DNA of 64,000 nucleotides from Zoogloeaceae bacterium (GCA_031256795.1 JAIRPW010000045.1:1-64000), one strand, 5' to 3'. Positions 17,841-30,861 are shown, numbered from the stretch's first letter. Numbers and translations are program-made. Notes: generated by a model not told the origin, from the sequence alone.

Positions 17841-19202
17841 CTACCAGCCCAGAAAACCCGATTCCCGCACAAACACAATGCCAATCGCCAGCGGCACAAA
17901 GTAGCGCAAAACTCCATACCACAGGGCAAAAACCTTGGGCGAAAGCGCGATTTCTTCGCGTACAAACGCCTCGCGCATCCGCCAGCCGACAAAAACCGCT
18001 ATCGCCAAACCCGTGAGCGGCATGGCAATACAACTCGTGGAAAACTCAAGAATTTCAAAAAAATTCTTGCCAAAAACCCGCGCGTTTTCCCAGCGGTTAA
18101 ACGACAGGCAAACCAAAAGCCCCACCGCCCAGGAAAATGCGCCGCTCACCCAGGCCGAAAGCGGACGCCGCCAGCCCATACGCTCCGTCAGCCAGGAAAC
18201 AAATGGCTCCAGCAGGGAAATCGCCGAAGTCCATGCGGCAAAAAGCACCAGCAAGAAAAAAAACAGGCCGAAAATCCGTCCGCCCGGCATGTGCGCGAAA
18301 GTAAGCGGCAAGGTTTTCAGAATCAGCCCCGCCCCTTCCGTCGGCTGTATGCCAAACCCGAAAGTAAGCGCGAAAATCGCCAATCCGGCAAAAAGACCAA
18401 CCAGCACCCCCGCCGCGACTACCCATAAACTCGTCGTAAAAATGCTGGTCTCGCGCCGCAAATAAGAACCATAGGCCATGATCGCGCCCATTCCCAGGCT
18501 CAAGGAAAAAAAAGCATGTCCCAGCGCCGAAAGAATCACATCGCCCGTCAGTTTTTCCGGACTGAAGTCAAACATGAAATGCGCCGCGCCCGCAATGTCG
18601 CCGGTCACCCCTCCCCAAACCGCAAGCAAAATGAGAATCAGAAAAAGCGCGGGCATCAGCACCCGATTCGCCCGCTCAATGCCAGAAACCACGCCGCGCG
18701 CGACCACCGCAATCGTCAGCGCGACAAAGACACTGTGACAAAACGCCAAAGAAAGCGGATCCGCCAGCAAATCCTCAAAACCAGACTTTGCCTCCCCCAC
18801 GCTCAGAACGGTAAAACCAGTCAGAAACTTCCAGACATAATTCACAATCCAGCCGGAGACCACGCTGTAATAGGAAAGAATCAACAGCGCGCCAATCATG
18901 CCTGTCCAGCCCAGAGCCGCCCACCAGGGCGAACGCCCGGATTCTTCCGAGACATTGAGCATGGACGAAACCGGATTGCCCCGCCCGCGCCGCCCTATCA
19001 GCGTTTCCGCCATCAGCACCGGAATACCCACCAGAAGCACGCAAACGAGATACACCAGCACAAAGGCGCTGCCGCCCTGCGAACCGGTCATATAGGGAAA
19101 ACGCCAAATATTGCCCAACCCCACCGAAGACCCTACCGTCACCATGATATACGCCCAGCGATTCGACCAGGAAGAACGCGGCGAGGAAGAAAAAGCGCTC
19201 AT
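17841..19202 (-). CDS. Sodium-dependent transporter, NSS (SNF) family
   Basis: A 453-residue inner-membrane symporter, probably for amino acids. About eleven helices are predicted. The first carries SVGLGNIWRFPYMTGSQGG, the unwound sodium- and substrate-binding segment of the LeuT fold, and a second family hallmark is SYYSVVSGWIVNYVWKF. A later helix has the ALGHAFFSLSLGMGAIMAYGSY segment. The specific substrate cannot be told. It is the last gene of a minus-strand run coaBC-dut-hypothetical-Rap1a-like-NSS, 18 bases after its neighbour. Confidence 0.95.
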   Translation of the reverse strand: MSAFSSSPRSSWSNRWAYIMVTVGSSVGLGNIWRFPYMTGSQGGSAFVLVYLVCVLLVGIPVLMAETLIGRRGRGNPVSSMLNVSEESGRSPWWAALGWTGMIGALLILSYYSVVSGWIVNYVWKFLTGFTVLSVGEAKSGFEDLLADPLSLAFCHSVFVALTIAVVARGVVSGIERANRVLMPALFLILILLAVWGGVTGDIAGAAHFMFDFSPEKLTGDVILSALGHAFFSLSLGMGAIMAYGSYLRRETSIFTTSLWVVAAGVLVGLFAGLAIFALTFGFGIQPTEGAGLILKTLPLTFAHMPGGRIFGLFFFLLVLFAAWTSAISLLEPFVSWLTERMGWRRPLSAWVSGAFSWAVGLLVCLSFNRWENARVFGKNFFEILEFSTSCIAMPLTGLAIAVFVGWRMREAFVREEIALSPKVFALWYGVLRYFVPLAIGIVFVRESGFLGW

Positions 19203-19220
19203 AGATGAATTTCCTTTGCG

Positions 19221-19712
19221 TTATTCCGCAGTCCCGTCGCGGATACTTTCACAGGGAAAGAATCGGGACAGCGCGGCAGCCAGCACGCGGGAAGCGGGAA
19301 TAAATTGGGCGGATTCTTTCGGCAAAGGCGGTTGATGATCAAAATACGCCAGCACGGCGCGCGCCCAGCGCAACCGCGCGCCCTCCGCGCGCGGCGGACA
19401 AAAAACGGAGACTTCCGCGCCTACGCGCCGCGCCAGATTTTCCGCAAGGTCATACCCTTCCAGCATTCCCTGAATGTACGAGACGCAGCGCGCGCCCTGC
19501 AACACGAAAAGGAAATCCTCCCCTTTCCCGCCCGCAAGCAAGCTCTCCGCGCTTTGGCAATCGCGCAGCAGATCGTGCGCGCCATAGACTTCGCTTTCCT
19601 CCAGAGCGGCAGATACGCCGCGCTTTTGCGGTTTGTCGGCGTCCGCCGCAAACGCTTCCGGCAGCGCAGCCAAAAGCAAAATACAAGAAATAAAGGACAG
19701 GAAAAGCCGCAT
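19221..19712 (-). CDS. Secreted Rap1a/Tai-like small protein
   Basis: A 163-residue protein with a signal peptide (MRLFLSFISCILLLAALPEAFAA read from residue 1 to about 23). The mature part follows the Rap1a/Tai domain pattern: DLLRDCQSAE, then a central CVSYIQGMLEGYD, a FCPP turn, a long helix, and a final SRFFPC, giving four conserved cysteines. In Serratia, Rap1a neutralises a type VI amidase effector, but many members sit in genomes without any effector and have no known role. No type VI gene is in view. I chose the ATG at 19712 because it places the signal peptide at the start. Confidence 0.75.
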   Translation of the reverse strand: MRLFLSFISCILLLAALPEAFAADADKPQKRGVSAALEESEVYGAHDLLRDCQSAESLLAGGKGEDFLFVLQGARCVSYIQGMLEGYDLAENLARRVGAEVSVFCPPRAEGARLRWARAVLAYFDHQPPLPKESAQFIPASRVLAAALSRFFPCESIRDGTAE

Positions 19713-19743
19713 ATACAAACCGATCAAAAACAAGGACGCTGTT

Positions 19744-20271
19744 CTACGGCGCCCCCACTGAAAAATAAAAAGGCACAGCAAGCTCCGCCCTTTCCCCGCT
19801 CAGCACAAAATCCGCCCGCCAGCGCATCGCGCCAGAAACACATACCGGCAAGGCTGTTTCGCCCTGAAACACGCCCGGTGCAATCTCACGCAGAGTCTGT
19901 TCGTTCGGCCCCATGTCCATCTCCACTCCAGAAATTTCCAAACGCGCCGCGCGAAAACCAGAAAAAGGCCGCTCCGCGCCGCCGCGCCGCCGCGCGGTCA
20001 CGCGCGCGGAAAAAACATGCATCGCCGTAATCGGGCGCGGAGAAAATTCAAAGCGCAAAATAACCTCATCGTCCTTCCGCGCGGCTTTTTCCCCCGATAA
20101 CAGAGTTTCCGAAACCGCAATCTCACAAAATTCCGCAGTCAGATCACAGCCGGAAAACGGCAACACCTCCACAGGCGCGCCATCCTCGTCCGCGCGGCGC
20201 AAAGCCCACCCCGCGCCAAGCAAAACCAGAAAAAGCAAGGCGGCAAAACCCGCGCGCCATGCCTTATTCAT
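19744..20271 (-). CDS. Membrane-anchored hypothetical protein (possibly FixH/YtkA-like fold)
   Basis: A 175-residue protein with one N-terminal membrane helix (about 8-26) and a predicted periplasmic domain of beta strands. The C-terminal half has VEMDMGPNEQTL, PGVFQGETALPVCVSGAMRW and a strand-rich end. The M-x-M-G-P-N motif followed by a cysteine-centred strand recalls FixH/YtkA-like domains of copper or cytochrome-oxidase assembly proteins, but I hold that loosely. It starts on the last base of the dut stop (TAATG), so translation is coupled. Confidence 0.6.
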   Translation of the reverse strand: MNKAWRAGFAALLFLVLLGAGWALRRADEDGAPVEVLPFSGCDLTAEFCEIAVSETLLSGEKAARKDDEVILRFEFSPRPITAMHVFSARVTARRRGGAERPFSGFRAARLEISGVEMDMGPNEQTLREIAPGVFQGETALPVCVSGAMRWRADFVLSGERAELAVPFYFSVGAP

Positions 20272-20726
20272 TATTGCAGCCCCGTGCTTCCGAAGCCGCC
20301 GACGCCGCGCGCGCTGGGCGTAAAGGCGTCTACAACCTGAAACCTGGCTTGCAGTACGGGAACGAGAACCAATTGCGCAACCCGGTCTAAAGGCTGGATC
20401 GTGAAAGCATCCTGTCCGCGATTCCAGGCAGAAACAATGATTTCCCCCTGATAATCCGAATCAATCAGCCCCACGAGATTACCCAGAACGATGCCATGCT
20501 TGTGCCCCAGACCGGATCGCGGCAGCACCAGCGCGGCCAGACTTGAGTCGCCCAAATAGAGCGCGATCCCGGAAGGCAGCAAAGCCGTCGCGCCCGGAAG
20601 CAATCGCAAGGGAGAATCAATGCAGGCGCGCAAGTCAATCCCCGCCGCGCCAGGAGAAGAATAACGCGGCAGATTCTCGCGGACGCGCTCGTCCAGCACC
20701 TTTAACTCGACCAGTGGTTCACGCAT
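20271..20726 (-). CDS. dut: Deoxyuridine 5'-triphosphate nucleotidohydrolase
   Basis: A 151-residue trimeric dUTPase that hydrolyses dUTP to dUMP and pyrophosphate, keeping uracil out of DNA. All five motifs are seen: [14 protein letters not shown] (1), [11 protein letters not shown] (2), [15 protein letters not shown] (3), RVAQLVLVP (4) and the C-terminal arm [10 protein letters not shown] (5). It overlaps coaBC by eight bases; the coaBC-dut pair is conserved across proteobacteria. Confidence 0.98.
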   Translation of the reverse strand: MREPLVELKVLDERVRENLPRYSSPGAAGIDLRACIDSPLRLLPGATALLPSGIALYLGDSSLAALVLPRSGLGHKHGIVLGNLVGLIDSDYQGEIIVSAWNRGQDAFTIQPLDRVAQLVLVPVLQARFQVVDAFTPSARGVGGFGSTGLQ

Positions 20727-21939
20727 GGTTTTGCGACTCCAAAAGAAGAGACAGGCGCGCGATCAATTGCCGGGCAAGACGATCCTTGCTGCCCGGTTCC
20801 AACGGGTGCGCGCCCGTATCATCAAACAGGGTAATCCGATTGCCATCGCCGCCAAATCCATCCTGGATCAAATTGCCCGCCATCAGCGGAATTTTTTTAC
20901 GGCGGCGTTTTTCCTCCGCATAGCGTTCCATCTGTTCGCTTTCTGCCGCAAACCCCACGCAAAAGGGCGCGTCCGGCAACAAAGCGACTTCCGCCAGAAT
21001 ATCGGGATTGGGCAGCAAGCGAATCTCCGGCGGCGCGCCATGCTCTTTTTTATGTTTTTGCGCCCCAACTCGCTCAACCCGGTAATCCGCCACCGCCGCG
21101 ACCGCGATAAAAACATCGGTTTTTCGCGCCGCGCGCTTTTCCTCCAAATGACGCATCACCGCCGCGCGCATTTCCAGAGCGCTGGTCACGCGCTCCAGCA
21201 AAACGCCGGGAGGCGCGGCCAACGCGACCGGCCCGGAAATCAGCGCGACTTCCGCACCCGCCATGCGCGCGGCGCGCGCAATGGCGTATCCCATTTTCCC
21301 CGAAGAAAGATTGGTCAGGCCACGCACGGGATCAATCGCCTCAAAGGTAGGTCCGGCGGTCAGCAGCACTTTTTTCCCGGAAAGCGTCTTGGGTGTTAAA
21401 GCGTTTTCCAGCGCCGACAATATGCGCTCCGGCTCCAGCATCCGTCCCTCGCCTTCTTCGCCGCATGCCTGCTCCCCGCTTTCCGGGCCGAAAAACCCAA
21501 CGCCATCTTCTTTGAGCTGCGCCGCGTTGCGCTGTGTCGCCGGATGTTCCCACATCTGCCGGTTCATGGCGGGCGCGACGAAGAGCGGACAGTTCCGCGC
21601 TAGCGCTAGCGCGGAAAGCAAATCGTCCGCGCGCCCCGACGCGGCGCGGGCAAGAAAATCGGCAGTCGCGGGCGCGACCAGCATAAGATCCGCCGCGCGG
21701 GAAAGCGCGATATGCGGCATATGATTGTCAACCCGCTCGTCCCATAGCTTCGTAAAAACCGGACGCCCGGAAAGCGCCTGAAAAGTAGCGGGCGTCACAA
21801 ACCGGGCTGCGGCGTCCGTTAACGCTACCCGCACATCCGCGCCCGCGCCGCGCAAAAGACGCAAGAGTAAAGCGGCCTTGTAAGCCGCCACCCCGCCGCA
21901 CACGCCCAGAAGAATGGTTTTGTCTTTCAGAAAAAGCAT
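20719..21939 (-). CDS. coaBC: Bifunctional phosphopantothenoylcysteine decarboxylase / phosphopantothenate-cysteine ligase
   Basis: A 406-residue protein for two steps of coenzyme A synthesis. The N-terminal flavoprotein half (about 1-185) has [40 protein letters not shown] and the [16 protein letters not shown] active site; the C-terminal ligase half has [25 protein letters not shown] and later VGFAAESE. Length is normal. It is first in the run toward dut. The gap upstream to the divergent methyltransferase is 320 bases and holds a palindrome. Confidence 0.97.
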   Translation of the reverse strand: MLFLKDKTILLGVCGGVAAYKAALLLRLLRGAGADVRVALTDAAARFVTPATFQALSGRPVFTKLWDERVDNHMPHIALSRAADLMLVAPATADFLARAASGRADDLLSALALARNCPLFVAPAMNRQMWEHPATQRNAAQLKEDGVGFFGPESGEQACGEEGEGRMLEPERILSALENALTPKTLSGKKVLLTAGPTFEAIDPVRGLTNLSSGKMGYAIARAARMAGAEVALISGPVALAAPPGVLLERVTSALEMRAAVMRHLEEKRAARKTDVFIAVAAVADYRVERVGAQKHKKEHGAPPEIRLLPNPDILAEVALLPDAPFCVGFAAESEQMERYAEEKRRRKKIPLMAGNLIQDGFGGDGNRITLFDDTGAHPLEPGSKDRLARQLIARLSLLLESQNHA

Positions 21940-22259
21940 CGCTTAACTTTAGAGTCCAGAAAAAACGCGGCCAAGGCACGTGTTCGCAACGCGATTCTAG
22001 CAGAGCCAACAGCAGACTGTCGCATCGAGCGTCACGTCAAATTTTGCGGCGGAAATTCCGCCGCTAGCCTCGCTGGCAAAAGCCGTTTCGATCTGGTTAA
22101 TGATTCGCCGCCGCGCATCCAAGTCAGCGCGTTACGCATCCCGTCTTTCTATGTAGCCGGAATATTTTCAGAGAGCTTTTCCTGTTAAATCCGCCCATGC
22201 AGACGTTTGCTTGCTATACTGTATCCGCCTCCCATTTTTCTCCAACAGTGACTTACGCT
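21940..22259. other. Intergenic region between coaBC and the methyltransferase gene
   Basis: About 320 bases without a gene, serving two divergent genes. Apart from the 19-base palindrome at 22046-22064 I see no convincing hairpin, repeat or RNA. The last 60 bases before 22260 (TTTTCCTGTTAAATC and GCTATACTGTATCC) may contain the promoter of the methyltransferase. Confidence 0.5.
22046..22064. promoter_or_regulatory. 19-base palindrome, candidate operator
   Basis: GCGGCGGAAATTCCGCCGC reads the same on both strands except its central base. It lies in the divergent coaBC/methyltransferase spacer, about 107 bases before the coaBC start. No poly-T follows on either strand, so an operator is a better reading than a terminator. 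Confidence 0.45.
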
Positions 22260-22919
22260 ATGGACTCACATTGCAAGCGGGAATGCGTACCCACCGTCGA
22301 TGACGAACTGGAACAGCTGATTTTGCGCGAGATTGCCTTGCGGAAACGTCATGGAGATACTCCGCGCGTTCTGGACTTGCATTGTGAAGAGGGGCGGCGC
22401 GCGTCCGCAATGGCCGTCTTGGGCGCGCAGGTGCTTGCGGTAGATACCGCCGACCGGCAAGCCTCCGTCTTGGAACGCGCAAAAAAAGAAAACGTGAGCG
22501 ACGCCGTAGAATTCCGCGCCCTGAATGAGGACAAAAAAGAAACGCGCCTGGGCTGCCTCAAAAATGAGTTATTTGAGTTTGTCTTTTGTCATCACGGCAT
22601 TCACCGTCTGCCTTATGCGGAAGCCAAAGAGACGCTAAGGCAAATATTAAAAACGCTGCATATCGGCGGAAAACTTTATATTTCCGCCTATGGTCTGCAC
22701 TCTGCGCTGGCGGAAGGCTACGCCGATACGGATAAGCGCGTGGAAGAGCGTTTCAGCCCTTTGACGACTGCCCTTGCCAAAAACTATGGTCTCCGCGGAT
22801 CGGTCTGTCTTTATACCGAGCGCAATCTGGTGAATCTGCTGTTTGAAGCGGGCAGCAGCGTCCTTAGAAGTTTCACCACGACCCACGGCACGGTCAAGGC
22901 GGTCGCGGTACGCATCTAG
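22260..22919 (+). CDS. Degenerate class I SAM-dependent methyltransferase
   Basis: A 219-residue protein with the Rossmann layout of class I methyltransferases: the first strand and loop RVLDLHCEEGRRA, acidic second strand LAVDTAD, FEFVFCHHGIHRLP at strand four, and the LKTLHIGGKLYISAYG strand-five signature. The usual D-x-G-C-G-x-G loop is altered to D-L-H-C-E-E-G, so SAM binding may be weakened or lost. Resemblance to TehB-like proteins is general only. The start could be the ATG at 22197 instead. It converges on apbC. Confidence 0.72.
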   Translation: MDSHCKRECVPTVDDELEQLILREIALRKRHGDTPRVLDLHCEEGRRASAMAVLGAQVLAVDTADRQASVLERAKKENVSDAVEFRALNEDKKETRLGCLKNELFEFVFCHHGIHRLPYAEAKETLRQILKTLHIGGKLYISAYGLHSALAEGYADTDKRVEERFSPLTTALAKNYGLRGSVCLYTERNLVNLLFEAGSSVLRSFTTTHGTVKAVAVRI

Positions 22920-22960
22920 CGCCCGCTTCCGCCTTGTACCCAAGCGCGGCGCTTCAAAAA

Positions 22961-24064
22961 TCAGGCCGCTTTCCCCACAACAATTGGCGGAATTCCCGCG
23001 CTGACGTCTTTGGGGCGCAACGCGAGGCGCGCGGCCATTTGCCGCGCAATCCCGCGATAAATCTCTGCGACGCGGGATTCTGCCGCGCTAACCATAACGG
23101 GAACGCCGGTATCCATCCCCTCCCGAATCGAAAGTTCCAGCGGCAGCCAGCCCAGGCATTCCACGCCCAACTCCTCGTGCATTTTTTCTCCGCCGCCCGA
23201 TCCAAAGAGATGCTCGACATGCCCGCAATGAGAGCAGACATGAATGCTCATATTTTCCACCACGCCCAGAATGGGAATGCCCACTTTGCCGAACATGCGG
23301 ACGCCCTTGCGAACGTCGAAAAGCGCAATATCCTGCGGAGTGGTTACCATTAGCGCGCCGCTGACAGGCGCTTTTTGCGCCAAAGACAACTGCACATCCC
23401 CTGTTCCCGGCGGCAGGTCGACCAGCAGAAAATCCAGTTTGCCCCAGTGCGTCTCGAATAAAAGCTGATTCAACGCCTGTACCAGCATGGGGCCGCGCCA
23501 AATTACCGGCGTGTCCGCGTCAACCAGGAAGCCGATGGACATCACTTTCAGGTCATACGACAAAACCGGCTCCAGAGTTTGCCCATCCTCAGAAGCGGAT
23601 TGCCTGTCGGCGATTCCCAGCATATGCGGAATGGAAGGGCCGTAAATATCGGCGTCCAGGATCCCTGTGCGCGCGCCTTCGGAGGCAAGCGCCAGAGCAA
23701 GGTTGACTGCGGTTGTACTCTTTCCGACCCCGCCCTTGCCCGAGGCAATCAGAATAATGTTCTTTACGCCGTGTATGCGTTTTGCGCCGGGACGCACCTG
23801 TCGGGCAAAAATATGACTCTTGATTTCGATCTCTGTTTTCAGAATTCCTTTGATCTCGCAAAGCGTCTGGTCAATGATTTGGCGGATATTTTCCTCGCGG
23901 GTGCGCAAGGGATAATCAGTCTCCAGAGAAAGGCGCGCGCAGCCCTCATGAATTACGAGGGTTTGCAGCGCCTTTTCGTTCAAAAGCGGCTGCCCGCTGT
24001 CACGGTTTCCCAATGTCATCAACGCGGCGCGCGCCGCTTCAAGCAAACCATTTTCTTCTCTCAT
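22961..24064 (-). CDS. apbC: Iron-sulfur cluster carrier ATPase ApbC/Mrp
   Basis: A 367-residue P-loop ATPase that carries [4Fe-4S] clusters to apoproteins. A DUF59 domain occupies about residues 5-80. The deviant Walker A GKGGVGKST is near 107-115, followed by ILDADIYGPSIPHMLG, LVDLPPGTGDVQLSL, and the cluster-ligating CSHC in the later VENMSIHVCSHCGH. The first 60 residues are typical for betaproteobacterial forms. The ATG at 24064 faces the 400-base spacer to murA. Confidence 0.97.
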   Translation of the reverse strand: MREENGLLEAARAALMTLGNRDSGQPLLNEKALQTLVIHEGCARLSLETDYPLRTREENIRQIIDQTLCEIKGILKTEIEIKSHIFARQVRPGAKRIHGVKNIILIASGKGGVGKSTTAVNLALALASEGARTGILDADIYGPSIPHMLGIADRQSASEDGQTLEPVLSYDLKVMSIGFLVDADTPVIWRGPMLVQALNQLLFETHWGKLDFLLVDLPPGTGDVQLSLAQKAPVSGALMVTTPQDIALFDVRKGVRMFGKVGIPILGVVENMSIHVCSHCGHVEHLFGSGGGEKMHEELGVECLGWLPLELSIREGMDTGVPVMVSAAESRVAEIYRGIARQMAARLALRPKDVSAGIPPIVVGKAA

Positions 24065-25765
<1,701 letters not shown>

Positions 25766-25771
25766 CCAAAA

Positions 25772-27562
25772 TTACAGATCATGCGCCTCTAGCCAGCCTT
25801 CCAGCGCGGCGAGATGCCAGAGCGAATTTCCTTCCAGAGGCGTAAAGTCCGACATTGGCGCGGAAAGCATCCGCGCCATTTTTTCACGGTTATACAAGCC
25901 GCGCGCGCGGCAGGCGGAAGATTCCAGCAAATCGCGGACATATTCCAGCGCGCCGCCGCGCAGGTATTTCAAAACGGGGGTCGGGAAATAGCCCTTGGGA
26001 CGATCAATAATCCCGGCGGGCAAAAGCGCGCGCGCGATTTTCTTTAACGGATATTTGCCGTTCTCGCGCAAACGGAACAGCGGGTCAAGGCGCATCGCGG
26101 TCTCCACCAACGTCCGATCCAAAAATGGAACCCGCGCTTCCAGGCCGTGCGCCATGGTCATGTTGTCAATGCGCTTGACGGGATCATCTACGATGAGCGT
26201 CGTCGCGTCCAGTCTCAAAACCTGGTCCGCGAACGTATCCGCCCCCGGCGCTTCCAGACCTTTCTGAATAAACGGCGTCACCATGTCCCGCTGACTTTGC
26301 GCGCGAAATTCAGCAGAGAACAAATCCAGATAGTCCGCATAGCTGCGATCAAAATAATGTCTGGCAACCCGTTCCGCCATCGGCAAACGCTCGTCCTCCG
26401 CCAGTATGCGCGGATACCAGTAATACCCGCCGAACACCTCGTCCGCGCCCTGCCCGGAAAGCGCTACCTTGACTTCCTGTCTTACCTCTCGCGCCAAAAG
26501 ATAAAACGCAACGTTGTCCTGGCTAAACATCGGCTCGGACATGGCGGAAAACACCTGCGGCAAATGCTCCAGCAAATCACGATCGCTCATCAAATAGCGC
26601 CGGTGGCGCGCGCCAAAATGCCGCGCCACCAAATCAGAATACAAAAACTCGTTTCCGGACTCTTCCGGCTGATCGGCAAAGCCAATGGAAAACGTCCTGA
26701 TCTCCCGCTCACCCTGCGCCGCAAGCAGCGCGACCAAAAGGCTGGAATCCAGTCCGCCAGACAAAAGAACGCCCACCGGCACGTCGGCGGCAGCCCGATG
26801 ACTGCGGACAGCCGCGTCCAGCGCCTTGCGCACCGCCGCAATCCGCTCTTCCTCCTCTGGCTCGCCCTCCTCCGGACGCCGCGCGTCCAGACGCCAGTAG
26901 ACCTGCTCCCGCGCGCGGCCATTCTCCTCGATCACCAAGACGGAGGCGGGCAGCAGCTTGCGCGCGTCCCTTAAAATTGTCCACGGAGCGGGCACGCTAC
27001 CGTGCAAAGTAAATTGAAACTGTAGCGCGGTACTATCCAGCGCTCCCGACAATCCGCCTCCCGCAAGAAGCGCGGGCAGGGACGAAGCGAAACGAAAGCG
27101 CCGCGCGTCCTGTGAAAAATACAGAGGTTTGATTCCGAAGCGATCTCGCGCCAAAACAAGGCGGCGCGCGTTTGAATCCCATAGCGCAAAGGCGAACATG
27201 CCATCCAGCCGGGACAGCGCCTCCAAACCCCAGGCGTGATAGGCTTTCAAAATAACTTCGCTGTCGCTCTCGGAAAAAAAAACGTAGCCGCGCTCCAGAA
27301 GTTCCGCGCGCAGGGAAAGATAGTTATAAATCGTACCGTTAAAAACCAGCGTCAATCCCAACGCCTCATCACGCATGGGCTGACGCGCCTGCGCCGTCAA
27401 ATCAATAATGGAAAGCCGCTGATGTCCCAGGGCAACCGCGCCCTCGCGCCAGCTCCCGCCATCATCCGGCCCGCGCGCGACAAGCGCCGCACACATCCGG
27501 TCCAGCGCGCCCCTATCCGGCGCGACGCCGTCAAAACGCAATTCCCCGCACAAACCACACAT
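25772..27562 (-). CDS. Asparagine synthetase-like amidotransferase, probable N-acetylglutaminylglutamine type
   Basis: A 596-residue glutamine-dependent amidotransferase. Cys2 is the class II glutaminase nucleophile (MCGLCGELRFDG), followed by ALVARGPDDGG and VFNGTIYNYLSLRAEL. The synthetase half has the ATP motif LSGGLDSSLLVALL near residue 270. The C-terminal part RPKGYFPTPVLKYLRGG and LEGNSLWHLAALEGWL matches enzymes that amidate N-acetylglutaminylglutamine, an osmolyte, rather than ordinary AsnB. The partner acetyltransferase/ligase and M42 peptidase of that system are not in the window. Subfamily assignment is from motif memory and needs a tree. Confidence 0.85.
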   Translation of the reverse strand: MCGLCGELRFDGVAPDRGALDRMCAALVARGPDDGGSWREGAVALGHQRLSIIDLTAQARQPMRDEALGLTLVFNGTIYNYLSLRAELLERGYVFFSESDSEVILKAYHAWGLEALSRLDGMFAFALWDSNARRLVLARDRFGIKPLYFSQDARRFRFASSLPALLAGGGLSGALDSTALQFQFTLHGSVPAPWTILRDARKLLPASVLVIEENGRAREQVYWRLDARRPEEGEPEEEERIAAVRKALDAAVRSHRAAADVPVGVLLSGGLDSSLLVALLAAQGEREIRTFSIGFADQPEESGNEFLYSDLVARHFGARHRRYLMSDRDLLEHLPQVFSAMSEPMFSQDNVAFYLLAREVRQEVKVALSGQGADEVFGGYYWYPRILAEDERLPMAERVARHYFDRSYADYLDLFSAEFRAQSQRDMVTPFIQKGLEAPGADTFADQVLRLDATTLIVDDPVKRIDNMTMAHGLEARVPFLDRTLVETAMRLDPLFRLRENGKYPLKKIARALLPAGIIDRPKGYFPTPVLKYLRGGALEYVRDLLESSACRARGLYNREKMARMLSAPMSDFTPLEGNSLWHLAALEGWLEAHDL

Positions 27563-27639
27563 AGGCGTTCCCGCAAAATATCAAGCAACAAGGCGCATTT
27601 TACCGGGATTTGCCAATGTCCTTACCCCGCGTCTGGCCG

Positions 27640-29607
<1,968 letters not shown>

Positions 29608-29719
29608 TTCGCTCTCCCTTTCCAAAATACTGTTACAAGATACACCGCCTTTTTACTCATGATTTCCGTTCTCCTGCCGATAAACAAGAAAGCTAACGAC
29701 GCTTCACAGGAGAAACACC

Positions 29720-30790
29720 ATGAAAATAGAATCCTCACAGATCGCCATGCAGACAGAGCGCAAATTTTCCCAGGCGACCGTCTCAACCGTGAGCAGCCGC
29801 CTCGTGTCGCGCGCGCCCCTGACACAGGATGCGGAAAAAACAGGCGCGAAACCTGGAATCGCGCCGCCTGCCGCCGACGGCGGCTCCGCCAAAGAACGCG
29901 TCAATCTTTCGGACGCGGGAAAATCGCTGGCGTCTTCCCTCTCCCGCCAGAACGCGCCGACGGCGGCGTCTCTCTCTCCTGAAAGTGATTTTACGTCCGA
30001 TGACCCAAAAATTGCCATTCTGGCGCAGATTCTGGAAATGCTGACCGGGCATAAACTCGAAATTTCGGACTTGCGCAGTCTACAGAAAGCGGCGAACGGG
30101 GATTTGGCAAACTCCAACTTTGAGATGGAGCGCACTACCCGCGCCCAATATACGGAACGCGAAGATACGCGCTTTTCCGCGCAGGGCGTCGTCCGGACGG
30201 CGGACGGTCTGGAAGTCTCCTTCTCGGTCAACATGGCTTTCTCACGCAGCTACAGCAAGACCGTTACAACAACGGAACGCCTTTCCCTGCAAGCGGCAAA
30301 AGACCCGCTGGTACTGGATTTTGGCGGGCGCGCCGATGACCTTGCCAATCTCTCTTTTTTCTTTGATCTCAACGCCGACGGAACAAAGCAGGAACTCCCT
30401 CTTTTGCGCGGCAGCGGCTTCCTTGCCTTTGACCGCAACGGCAATGGCCGTATTGATGACGGACGCGAACTTTTCGGCCCCGCAAGCGGCAACGGCTTTC
30501 GTGAGCTCGCCGCGCTGGATGACGACGGCAACGGCTGGATTGATGAAAACGACGCGGCTTACCTTTCCTTGCGTATCTGGCGTCCAGAAGCGGGCGGGCA
30601 AAATGGCGAAGGAGAACTGCTCACCCTGAAAGAAGCCGGGATCGGCGCGATTTATCTGGGTAACCTCGCCGCGCCTTTTACTTTTACAAACGGGGATAAC
30701 AGCCCCTGGGCATTTCTGCGCTCCGGGGGAGTTTACCTGCGGGAGGATGGCGGCGTCGGCACGGTAAGCCAGGTAGATTTGGTCGTCTGA
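29720..30790 (+). CDS. EF-hand-like calcium-binding protein of unknown role
   Basis: A 356-residue protein without a signal peptide. The first 80 residues are Ser/Thr/Ala-rich and likely disordered; a charged helical segment with EMLTGHKLEISDLRSL follows. The C-terminal part has three aspartate-rich loops of the dockerin/EF-hand type: FDLNADGTKQELP (about 215), FDRNGNGRIDDGRELFG (about 235) and LDDDGNGWIDENDAAY (about 260), and ends in a beta-rich region. Such proteins recur in proteobacteria, sometimes as type I secretion substrates, but no transporter is nearby. AGGAG precedes the ATG, and a terminator follows. Confidence 0.82.
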   Translation: MKIESSQIAMQTERKFSQATVSTVSSRLVSRAPLTQDAEKTGAKPGIAPPAADGGSAKERVNLSDAGKSLASSLSRQNAPTAASLSPESDFTSDDPKIAILAQILEMLTGHKLEISDLRSLQKAANGDLANSNFEMERTTRAQYTEREDTRFSAQGVVRTADGLEVSFSVNMAFSRSYSKTVTTTERLSLQAAKDPLVLDFGGRADDLANLSFFFDLNADGTKQELPLLRGSGFLAFDRNGNGRIDDGRELFGPASGNGFRELAALDDDGNGWIDENDAAYLSLRIWRPEAGGQNGEGELLTLKEAGIGAIYLGNLAAPFTFTNGDNSPWAFLRSGGVYLREDGGVGTVSQVDLVV

Positions 30791-30805
30791 AATTTCCCTG
30801 TCCCC

Positions 30806-30838
30806 AAAAAGCGGCGCGGCAAGCCCTCGCCGCTTTTT
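30806..30838. terminator. Bidirectional terminator between the EF-hand gene and slt
   Basis: AAAAAGCGGCG at 30806-30816 pairs with CGCCGCTTTTT at 30828-30838 around an 11-base loop. With A and T tracts on both sides it can act for the two convergent genes. Confidence 0.88.
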
Positions 30839-30861
30839 TCGCGCGCGGCGTTCAAAAAATT

